A DNA stretch of 64,000 nt from Planctomycetota bacterium (lineage in GTDB: Bacteria > Planctomycetota > J058). Within the stretch, counting starts at the first letter, position 1. Each line of letters opens with the position of its first letter. The translations under genes and the position numbers were made by a program. Below the pieces are notes generated by a model. It was not told the origin of the DNA, searched no databases, and saw nothing but the letters and a program-made list of their open reading frames with translations. Positions 25,740 to 32,336 of the stretch are shown here, piece after piece. The stretch is taken from positions 1 through 64,000 of the forward strand of contig JAHBXY010000024.1 in assembly GCA_019636275.1 (NCBI GenBank), in the 5' to 3' direction.

Positions 25740-26834
25740 TCAGATGTAGAGCTCGTGCTCGACGAACCGGTGCACCTCTTCCAGGATCTTCTCCCGCTTG
25801 GCCTTGGACGAGCACAGCACCGCGATCTGGAGCCGGTCGGCCATGACGAGGCAGGTGTAGCTGTCCTTGCCCTCGAACAGACCCTTCTCGAAGGTCGAGA
25901 TGTCCATGCGAAGGGAGCACTCGATCCCGGCCGCGAAGACCCGCTTGAGGACCTCGCCCACCTTGCGGTTCTCGTCGGGGCCGCCCGGGTAGCCGGCGAG
26001 GAGCTCGCCGCTGGGGCCGAGGACGATCGCCCGCTGGAAGCCGGGGATCTTCTCCAGGAACACGAGCTTGCGCGCCAGCTGGTCGGGCGCCTTGAGGTAG
26101 CGCTGCACGAGCGCCCCCATCTTGCGCACCGTGCCCGACGCGGCCCGGCGCTCGAAGTCCTGCAGGATCTCCTTCAGGTCCGTCGCCTTGGTGCCCTTCT
26201 GCGCCTCGAGGTCCTCGAGCAGCTTGAGGGCGCGGCGGTCGTCGGGGGCGAAGGCGAGGATCATCTTCGCCTTCTCGATCGCGTGCTCGCGCGCCCCGAT
26301 GGCCTGGTAGATCTCGGCGAGCTGGAAGAGCAGCCGGTAGTTCTCGCGGTTGAGGTCGACCGCCTTCTCGAACAGCTGCACCGCCTGCAGGCCGTCCGAG
26401 GCGCGCAGGTCGCGCTGGAACCGCTCGTAGCGGATGTCGGCCAGGACGATGTAGTTGCCCTCGAACGTGGGGTAGAGCTCGGCGCCCTTGCGCGCGAGCT
26501 CGATCGCCTGGTCGAGGTCGCGCATCTCCTTGTAGAGGCACGCGAGCTTGTAGTAGGCCTTCGGGCCGGGGGTCTTGCGCACCTCGTCGCGGAAGGCCTT
26601 CAGGTCATCCGCGCACTTGGCGCGGATCATCTTCTTGAAGGCCTCCGTCAGCGACTCGGAGCTGGGGAACTCCTGCAGCCCTTTCTCGGCCTCCTCGAGG
26701 GCCACATCGAGCTTCTGGAGGTCGATGCAGCGGTCGATGAACTGGGAGATCGAGTACGGGGACCGCGCCCTCGCGACGTCGCGGCGCGCGCTCTCCAGCT
26801 CCCGACCCGTCTTGAAGTCTGACCACCAGCCCAT
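25740..26834 (-). CDS. TPR protein with C-terminal roadblock-like domain
   Basis: 364 residues from ATG 26834. Residues ~20-245 are tetratricopeptide-like helical repeats (KLACLYKEMRDLDQAIELAR, LADIRYERF, LLFQLAEIYQAIGAREHAIE). Residues ~265-364 resemble a roadblock/LC7 domain (FQRAIVLGPSGELLAGYPGG, EGKDSYTCLVMADRLQIAVL). The protein could bridge the roadblock dimers and other partners. As first gene of the operon it lies behind a well-formed promoter at 26979-27008. Confidence 0.8.
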   Translation of the reverse strand: MGWWSDFKTGRELESARRDVARARSPYSISQFIDRCIDLQKLDVALEEAEKGLQEFPSSESLTEAFKKMIRAKCADDLKAFRDEVRKTPGPKAYYKLACLYKEMRDLDQAIELARKGAELYPTFEGNYIVLADIRYERFQRDLRASDGLQAVQLFEKAVDLNRENYRLLFQLAEIYQAIGAREHAIEKAKMILAFAPDDRRALKLLEDLEAQKGTKATDLKEILQDFERRAASGTVRKMGALVQRYLKAPDQLARKLVFLEKIPGFQRAIVLGPSGELLAGYPGGPDENRKVGEVLKRVFAAGIECSLRMDISTFEKGLFEGKDSYTCLVMADRLQIAVLCSSKAKREKILEEVHRFVEHELYI

Positions 26835-26978
26835 GAGGCGGGCTCGACCCCTCTCCGCCGGCTCCGCTCCGCGCCCGGAGCGGCCCGGAAGCCACGGAGC
26901 GCCGGATGCGAACGAAGCGAAACCCGAAAACGCCGCTGCAGGCCCTGTCGCCGCAGTAACTTCCGCGCTGGCGTGTTC

Positions 26979-27008
26979 GTCATAGCACCGTGCGGTCTCG
27001 CGTGTCAA
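26979..27008 (-). promoter_or_regulatory. sigma70-type promoter of the GTPase/roadblock operon
   Basis: Read leftward: perfect -35 TTGACA (27008-27003), an 18-bp spacer, and -10 TATGAC (26984-26979). Transcription would begin near 26972, giving a leader of about 138 nt before the TPR-roadblock ATG. Confidence 0.6.
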
Positions 27009-27114
27009 GCGCGAGGCGCCGCGCAATCTCGTCCGCTGCCCGTTGCGGGATCAGCCTTTCCAGCGTAGCCAGCGGCCGCCAGGTCGACCCGGCCCGCACG
27101 CCCGGCATCATCCA

Positions 27115-27144
27115 TTGACGCCGACGCGGAGGGTCCCGTACAAT
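27115..27144 (+). promoter_or_regulatory. sigma70-type promoter, rightward
   Basis: TTGACG at 27115-27120, an 18-bp spacer and TACAAT at 27139-27144. It is divergent from the GTPase-operon promoter about 105 bp away. The predicted start near 27151 leaves a long leader before the ATPase gene at 27516. Confidence 0.6.
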
Positions 27145-27150
27145 CGCCGC

Positions 27151-27320
27151 CGCTAGTGTCTCCGGAAGGCCCCACGCCTCCGACACGCCAGGTGCCGCGC
27201 AGAACACCTGCCCCTGGTTTGTGGCACTCGCAGCGCCGTCCCTGACCCGGCCCCTCCCTGAGTTTCGGGGCGGGGCGGGAAACAAGAGTGGCCCGGAGCC
27301 CCGGGCCAGAAACCACGTTG
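27151..27320 (+). ncRNA. candidate structured leader or small RNA upstream of the ATPase gene
   Basis: Directly after the rightward promoter the sequence can form consecutive hairpins: GTGT...ACAC enclosing CGG/CCG and AGGC/GCCT (27155-27185), CAGGTG/CACCTG with a 10-base loop (near 27190-27210), and a perfect 8-bp stem TGGCCCGG/CCGGGCCA with a 4-base loop (27289-27308). No open frame of coding character fills this stretch. The last stem lacks a T-tract. It matches no RNA family that I recognise; it could be a 5' leader or an independent RNA. Confidence 0.35.
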
Positions 27321-27515
27321 AATGCGGCGACCGAGCGCCAGCCTCAGCCCTGACAGCGCGATCGAGCGATCCCCATCCTCTCTCGCCCTCGAGGAGCGTC
27401 CCACCATCCCCCCTGCGCCTCGCGCGCGCGTCGTGGCTCCCGAGCCTGCCACGCGCGCCCGGGCCCGCACGGGGACACGGGGAGGCCAGGCGCCGGCGTC
27501 GCCGGGAGCCTTTGC

Positions 27516-28487
27516 ATGTACGAGTCCCACTGGAACCTCGACAGGAAGCCCTTCGAGAACGACCTGAACGTCGCCTTCTTCTACGAGGGCAAGCACCACC
27601 GAGAGGCGCAGGTCCGGGTCCTCTACGCCGCCGAGCAGAAGAAGCCCCTGGCGCTGCTCATCGGCGAGAGCGGCGTCGGCAAGACGATGGTGTGCCGCTC
27701 GGCCGCCGCGCAGCTCGACAAGCGCGGCTACGCCGTCGGCTGGGTGAGCGCCGCCGGTCTCGACCAGGCCGACCTCGTGCGCACGGCGGCCGTGGCGCTC
27801 GGGATCAAGGACGTCGGCGCCGGCCGGGCCGACGCGCTCGCGCAGCTCGGCGCCGCGCTGCGGCAGCGGAGCGAGAAGGGCGCCCACACCGTCCTCATCG
27901 TCGACAACATCGAGTGCATGGGCGAGGGGCGCGGCTTCGACGAGCTGCGCACGCTGCTCGACATGGGCTCGGGCCCCGACGGCGCGCCCCACATGACGAT
28001 CGTCCTCGCGGGCCACCCGCGGGTGCGCGGCACGCTGAAGCGGCGCCACAGCCTCGTCCAGCGGCTCGAGGTGGGCTACGACCTCGTGCGCCTCGAGCCC
28101 GAGGAGGCCCGCGCCTACATGCTGCACCGGCTGCACGCCGCCGGCGCGCCCGAGAGCCTCTTCGACGAGGGCGCGATCGACCGCGCCGCCGTCGTGTCGG
28201 AGGGCACCCCGCGCCTCCTGAACCGGGTGTGCGACCTGGCCCTCCTCATGGGCATGATCGAGAAGAAGGAGCAGGTCAACGCGAAGCTGATCGACGACGC
28301 CGCCGAGGAGATGGGCGAGCTGCGCAAGATCGGTGCGGGTGACGGCGACCGCGGCGAGCGCGGCGAGCGCGGCGAGCGCGGCGAGCGCGGCGAGCGCGGC
28401 GAGCGCGGCGAGCGCGGCGAGCGCGGCGAGCGCGGCGGCCGCCGGGGTCGGCGCGACGGACGAGCAGGACGAGGGCCGCGACCGTGA
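27516..28487 (+). CDS. ExeA/GspA-like AAA ATPase, tail probably frameshifted
   Basis: 323 residues as read from ATG 27516 (GGGAG upstream). It begins with the ExeA-type MYESHWNLDRKPFENDLN and has Walker A GESGVGKT, Walker B VLIVDNIE, and an arginine-finger/sensor region (EGTPRLLNRVCDLALLMGMI). Such ATPases act with secretion or peptidoglycan-remodelling machines. After ~280 residues the sequence becomes nine Gly-Glu-Arg repeats (28353-28433), then ends in Arg-rich residues that do not look natural. The neighbouring frame continues a similar Gly/Arg/Asp-rich tail to 29433, so the original protein was probably longer. Confidence 0.75.
   Translation: MYESHWNLDRKPFENDLNVAFFYEGKHHREAQVRVLYAAEQKKPLALLIGESGVGKTMVCRSAAAQLDKRGYAVGWVSAAGLDQADLVRTAAVALGIKDVGAGRADALAQLGAALRQRSEKGAHTVLIVDNIECMGEGRGFDELRTLLDMGSGPDGAPHMTIVLAGHPRVRGTLKRRHSLVQRLEVGYDLVRLEPEEARAYMLHRLHAAGAPESLFDEGAIDRAAVVSEGTPRLLNRVCDLALLMGMIEKKEQVNAKLIDDAAEEMGELRKIGAGDGDRGERGERGERGERGERGERGERGERGERGGRRGRRDGRAGRGPRP
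28353..28433 (+). repeat. nine tandem 9-bp repeats (GGCGAGCGC)
   Basis: Nine exact head-to-tail copies of GGCGAGCGC inside the ATPase tail, coding Gly-Glu-Arg. Unit gain or loss keeps the frame, but such tracts are slippage-prone and the coding frame changes within or just after this one. Confidence 0.9.
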
Positions 28488-29433
28488 CCGTGACGAGGGC
28501 GACGAGGGCGACGAGGGCGACGATCGCCGGGGTCGCCGGGGTCGCCGGCGCCGGGGTGGTCGGGGCGAGCGTGGCGACCGCGGCGACCGCGGCGACCGTG
28601 GCGACCGTGGGGGCCGGGGCGAGCGCGGCGGCCGTGACCGCGGCGATCGCGGCGACCGTCGCGAGCCCCGCCGGCCGGCGGCCGTCACCGCCGACGAGGC
28701 CGACGAAAGCGGCGAAAGCTACGCCTTCAACGCCGATGAGCACCGCGACATCGAGAGCATGACCGAGATCATCCAGGGCTCCCTGAAGGTGGTCTCGGGC
28801 GGCAGCCAGCGCCGCCGCCGCGGCGGGAAGGGCCCGCGCGCCGAGCGCGGCGACCCGCTGCAGTACTTCGACTCGCCGGCCAACGGGGGCGGTGAGCACG
28901 ACCCCGAGGAGGAGGCCGACGCGGCGCTCGACGGGCCGCCCGCCAGCGACGCCGAGGGGGCGGAGCGCCGCGGGCGCCGTCGCCGCCGTCGCCGCGGTGG
29001 GCGCGGGCGCGGGGCCGAGGGCGAGGGCGCCGAGGTCGAGGGCGCCGAGGACGGGCCGATCGACGACGAGCGCGAGGCGCGCGACGAGCCGGACGACGTG
29101 CCGCCGCCTGCGCGCGACGAGCGCGACGACGACTTCGGCGCGGGCATCGACGAGGAGCCGTCCTCCCGCGAGGCCGCGCGCGCCGAGGCGGCGCCGCATC
29201 CCCGCTCCGAGCGTGGGGAGCGCCGCTCGGAGCGCTCGGGCCGCGGTGAGCGCCCCGAGCGTTCTGAGCGCGCCGAGCGTTCTGAGCGCGCCGAGCGCCC
29301 GGAGCGCGCCGAGCGCCCGGAGCGCGCCGAGCGCCCGGAGCGCCGTGAGCCCGCTCCGCGCCGGGCGGCCCCGGCGCCGGCCCCGGCCGTCCCCGACGAC
29401 TTCGCGGCGGGTCTGTTCGAGGACCCCAGCTAG
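28441..29433 (+). CDS. Arg/Gly/Asp-rich disordered tail, probable +1-frame continuation of the ATPase
   Basis: The +1 frame is open to TAG 29433 and carries ~330 residues of charged low-complexity sequence: DEGDEGDEGDD, RGERGDRGDRGDRGDRG, a more ordinary segment (SYAFNADEHRDIESMTEIIQ, LKVVSGGSQRRRRGG, GDPLQYFDSPANGG), then many ERAERPERAERPER-type repeats and a hydrophobic C-terminus (VPDDFAAGLFEDPS). No credible independent start or ribosome-binding site precedes it. It reads as the natural continuation of the ATPase tail after a one-base shift near 28435-28465. RGG-like tracts often bind RNA or polyanions. Confidence 0.55.
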   Translation, partial: AGVGATDEQDEGRDRDRDEGDEGDEGDDRRGRRGRRRRGGRGERGDRGDRGDRGDRGGRGERGGRDRGDRGDRREPRRPAAVTADEADESGESYAFNADEHRDIESMTEIIQGSLKVVSGGSQRRRRGGKGPRAERGDPLQYFDSPANGGGEHDPEEEADAALDGPPASDAEGAERRGRRRRRRRGGRGRGAEGEGAEVEGAEDGPIDDEREARDEPDDVPPPARDERDDDFGAGIDEEPSSREAARAEAAPHPRSERGERRSERSGRGERPERSERAERSERAERPERAERPERAERPERREPAPRRAAPAPAPAVPDDFAAGLFEDPS

Positions 29434-29637
29434 CGTGACCGACGGCTGCGGCCGCTGATGTCGGGCGAGAGGGGCGCGCGCGGGTCGTAGGATCCTGACG
29501 ACCCGCGCGACCCCTCGACTCGGCCTCCGCGGCCGCGCCGTGCGTCTCGAGCGGAGGTTGCCTCCTCCAAGACGCCCCCCCCGCGCGCCACCTCGCCGGG
29601 CCGCTCGTGGCCGCCCGATGAACGGCGCACGGATCGC

Positions 29638-29666
29638 TTGACTCCATCCTCATCCGACATTACATT
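29638..29666 (+). promoter_or_regulatory. promoter of rplM-rpsI
   Basis: TTGACT at 29638-29643, a 17-bp spacer and TACATT at 29661-29666. The predicted start is near 29673, giving a ~45-nt leader to rplM. It is the only good promoter match between the ATPase tail and the ribosomal genes. Confidence 0.6.
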
Positions 29667-29717
29667 CTGGCGCTTCGTCGCCCAGGCGACGCCACCATCA
29701 CGTTCGAGCGCGTACAC

Positions 29718-30179
29718 ATGAAGAAGGCCATGAAGTCCTACATGGCGAAGCAGGACGAGGCGCAGGCCGGTCGCGAGTGGGTCGTCGTCGACGCCACCGA
29801 CCAGGTCCTCGGCCGCCTCGCCGCCCAGGTGGCCCGGATGATCCAGGGCAAGCACAAGCCGGGCTACACGCCCCACCTGGACACCGGCGACTTCGTCATC
29901 ATCCTCAACGCCGACAAGATCCGGGTCACCGGGCGCAAGGCGGAGCAGAAGGACTACCAGTACTACACCGGCTATCGCAGCGGCCTGAAGACCCTGACGT
30001 TCAGGGAGCTCGTGCAGCGCGACCCGGCCAGGATCGTGAAGCTCGCCGTCCAGCGCATGCTCCCCAAGGGGATCCTGGGCAAGCAGCTGATCGGCAAGCT
30101 GAAGGCCTACAAGGGGACCGAGCACCCCCACCAGGCTCAGCAGCCGAAGACCGTCGAGCTGGCGAAGAGCCGAGGCTGA
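29718..30179 (+). CDS. rplM: 50S ribosomal protein L13
   Basis: 153 residues. It shows L13 hallmarks: WVVVDATDQVLGRLAAQVAR, GDFVIILNADKIRVTGRK, YYTGYRSGLKTLTFREL and VQRMLPKGILGKQLIGKLK. L13 binds 23S rRNA early in 50S assembly. Neither this start nor Met5 (29730, MKSYMAKQDE, closer to the family N-terminus) has a strong ribosome-binding site, so the exact start is open. Standard operon with rpsI. Confidence 0.95.
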   Translation: MKKAMKSYMAKQDEAQAGREWVVVDATDQVLGRLAAQVARMIQGKHKPGYTPHLDTGDFVIILNADKIRVTGRKAEQKDYQYYTGYRSGLKTLTFRELVQRDPARIVKLAVQRMLPKGILGKQLIGKLKAYKGTEHPHQAQQPKTVELAKSRG

Positions 30180-30184
30180 GACCC

Positions 30185-30649
30185 GTGAGCGAGACCACCA
30201 CCCCCGAGACGACCCCGACCCCCGCCGCCGCCGAGGCGCCGGCCCCCGCCAAGATGGTCCATGGCGCCCACTGGGGCACCGGCCGCCGGAAGGCCGCGGT
30301 CGCGCGCGTCCGCCTCAAGCCCGGCAGCGGCCAGGTGATCATCAACAAGAAGCGCTCGCTCGAGGAGCACTTCGGCCGCGAGCAGGACCAGATCCAGTCG
30401 ATCTCGCCGCTGCGGCTCACGGGCACGCGCCAGAAGTACGACCTGTTCGTGAACGTGGCCGGCGGCGGCCCGGCGGGCCAGGCCGGCGCGATCCGCCTGG
30501 GCGTGGCGCGCGCGCTCTCGCGGGCCGAGCCCCAGCACTACCAGGCCCTCAAGGACGCGGGCTACCTCACGCGCGACGCGCGCGAGGTCGAGCGCAAGAA
30601 GCCGGGTCAGGCCGGCGCGCGGCGCTCCTACCAGTACTCGAAGCGCTAA
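30185..30649 (+). CDS. rpsI: 30S ribosomal protein S9
   Basis: 154 residues from GTG 30185, five bases after the rplM stop. The S9 core starts near residue 24 (GAHWGTGRRKAAVARVRLKP) and ends with the conserved basic tail RSYQYSKR that reaches the P-site tRNA. The first ~23 residues are an Ala/Pro/Thr-rich extension (SETTTPETTPTPAAAEAPAP) uncommon in S9; an internal ATG (MVHGAHWG) would remove it. The coupling with rplM favours the GTG. Confidence 0.94.
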   Translation: MSETTTPETTPTPAAAEAPAPAKMVHGAHWGTGRRKAAVARVRLKPGSGQVIINKKRSLEEHFGREQDQIQSISPLRLTGTRQKYDLFVNVAGGGPAGQAGAIRLGVARALSRAEPQHYQALKDAGYLTRDAREVERKKPGQAGARRSYQYSKR

Positions 30650-30897
30650 CGCGCTTCCGGCCGGACGTGCCGCGCCTGGCGCGGCGCGTCATCCGGCCAC
30701 CGTGGCCCGGGTTTGCCGCCAGGCGAGAGGTTCTCGCGGGCGGACCCGGGCCGCGCTATGATGTCCTGCCCGTCGTGGGGGTCATCGTTGGCGGGCGCTC
30801 GTGGCCGGCGGCGCTCCGGGGTGCGACCCGGGGCGGCCTCCCGCGAGCGAGGCGCTCCGGGGGCGTGCTCCCGGACAGAGTGCGATCCGGAGGAGCC

Positions 30898-31488
30898 ATG
30901 CTCGAGACGATCCTCCTCACCGGGTTCGGGCCCTTCGGCGGCCACGCCCGCAACGTGTCCGAGGAGGCCGCCCGGCGCCTCGACGGAGTCGAGGTCGAGG
31001 GCTTCGCCCTCCGGGCGCTCTGCTTGCCCGTCCAGTTCGAGCGCGCGGTGGCCGCGCTCGAGGAGGCCATCGAGGCGGAGCGCCCGCTCGCCGTGATCTC
31101 GCTCGGGATCCACGACGACGCCGGCTACCGCGTCGAGCTCTCGGCCAAGAACGAACGGCACTACGCGCTGCCCGACGTCGACGGGCACCTCGTGCAGGAC
31201 GCCCCCGTCGAGCAGGGCGCCCCCGCGATGGTCTTCTCGTCGCTGCCCGTCGCGGCGATCAAGCAGGCGTTCGAGCAGGCCGGCCTCCCGGTCGAGCTGT
31301 CGGAGGACGCCGGCCGCTATCTGTGCAACGCGGTCTGCTACTGGGCCGCCCGCCGGGTCACCCCGGCCGGCTTCGTCCACGTGCCCGCCGCGGCCCGGCT
31401 CGAGGAGGTCGTCCTCGCCGCCCGCCTCGCCGCCGAGGTGACGGCGCGCCGACTCATCGCGCAGCGCGTCGAAGCCACTACTGTGTGA
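30898..31488 (+). CDS. pcp: pyroglutamyl-peptidase I (C15 family)
   Basis: 196 residues from ATG 30898 with GGAGGAG upstream. Family signatures: LLTGFGPFGGHARNVSEEA at the N-terminus, the Glu motif in YRVELSAKN, nucleophile Cys in AGRYLCNAVCYW and the His in FVHVP. It removes N-terminal pyroglutamate from peptides in the cytosol. The His lies close to the C-terminus, as is usual. The stop codon is inside the first unit of the downstream tandem repeat. Confidence 0.85.
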   Translation: MLETILLTGFGPFGGHARNVSEEAARRLDGVEVEGFALRALCLPVQFERAVAALEEAIEAERPLAVISLGIHDDAGYRVELSAKNERHYALPDVDGHLVQDAPVEQGAPAMVFSSLPVAAIKQAFEQAGLPVELSEDAGRYLCNAVCYWAARRVTPAGFVHVPAAARLEEVVLAARLAAEVTARRLIAQRVEATTV

Positions 31489-31733
31489 TCGCGCCTGCGG
31501 CGAACGATGCCGGGCGCTACCGCGCTCATGGTGTGATCGCGCCTGCGGCGAACGATGCCGGGTGCTGCCGCGCTCATGGTGTGATCGCGCCTGCGGCGAA
31601 CGATGCCGGGCGCTACCGCGCTCAGGCTCCCTAGGCGGCCCTGAGGCCGCCTTTGGTGTGATCGCGCCTGCGGCGAACGATGCCGGGCGCTACCGCGCTC
31701 AGGCTCCCTAGGCGGCCCTGAGGCCGCCGTCGG
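31484..31733 (+). repeat. four tandem intergenic repeats (48/48/77 bp spacing)
   Basis: Units begin with TGTGATCGCGCCTGCGGCGA at 31484, 31532, 31580 and 31657. All share a ~45-bp core ending CGCTACCGCGCTC (one unit has GCTGCC). The last two add a 29-bp extension holding the hairpin GGCGGCC-CTGA-GGCCGCC. The first unit overlaps the pcp stop. Not CRISPR: units are contiguous and there are no unique spacers. Confidence 0.9.
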
Positions 31734-31856
31734 TCGCCTTCGCGCGGCATCGCCTCGGCCTCGTTCGCCTCGGCTGAGGCTCTTGCTGCGAACGCCCGGT
31801 GGGGTGTGCTCGCGCGGGGTCGGCGTGTGGCGCTAGTCGAGTGTGAGAGTGGCGAC

Positions 31857-31980
31857 CGGAGCGCCGATCGGCCGGAGCGCCGATCGGCCGGAGCGCCGAT
31901 CGGCTGGAGCGCCGATCGGCCGGAGCGCCGATCGGCCGGAGCGCCGATCGGCCGGAGCGCCGATCGGCTGGAGCGCCGGA
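31857..31980 (+). repeat. 15-bp minisatellite (CGGAGCGCCGATCGG)
   Basis: About eight tandem 15-bp units, nearly identical; two units carry a C-to-T change (CGGCTGGAGC). The frames through it are open because 15 is a multiple of three, but the translations (SADRPERRSAGAPIG type) are simply the repeat. It lies in a ~600-bp gene-free stretch between pcp and the TPR-type gene. Confidence 0.9.
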
Positions 31981-32091
31981 GAGGCCGCATCACGGTTCCT
32001 GTGCCCGTGCCGGTGCCGGCACTCCACAGCACTGTAGACAGGCGGCAGGCCGCGGCGGCCCAACTCTCAGCGTCCCGGCTCTCGCTTCCAG

Positions 32092-32171
32092 CTCCCCGCT
32101 CCCCGCTCCCCGCTCCCCGCTCCCCGCTCCCCGCTCCCCGCTCCCCGCTCCCCGCTCCCCGCTCCCCGCTC
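32092..32171 (+). repeat. 7-bp microsatellite (CTCCCCG)
   Basis: About eleven tandem copies of CTCCCCG with a pure pyrimidine-rich strand apart from the single G, 165 bp upstream of the TPR-type gene start. It is long, uninterrupted and slippage-prone. Confidence 0.9.
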
Positions 32172-32336
32172 CCCCGCTCCTGGCTCCCAGCTCCCGGGTC
32201 GCGGTCCCCGTCCCCGCACTCCTCGGCCCGCTCCGAACCTCCCGGCGCCCACCTCCGCCCCGGCGGGGGTTGCCGTGGGCCGCCGATATGCGACCTTGCT
32301 GACCCCCCGGACCCCAGCAAGGCGAGCCCCTCGAGC

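Noticed and set aside
28276..29199. Leftward Ala/Val-rich open frame over the ATPase tail
   Set aside because: It mirrors the simple repeats of the sense strand; the sense frames match an ATPase and a charged tail.
30757..30765. TATGAT as -10 box for pcp
   Set aside because: No acceptable -35 hexamer at 16-18 bp upstream.
31484..31980. Possible CRISPR array
   Set aside because: Units are contiguous or have non-unique extensions, with no spacers and no cas genes.
31806..32336. Upstream extension of the TPR-type protein through the minisatellites
   Set aside because: The added sequence is only translated repeats; no ribosome-binding site or conserved start supports it.
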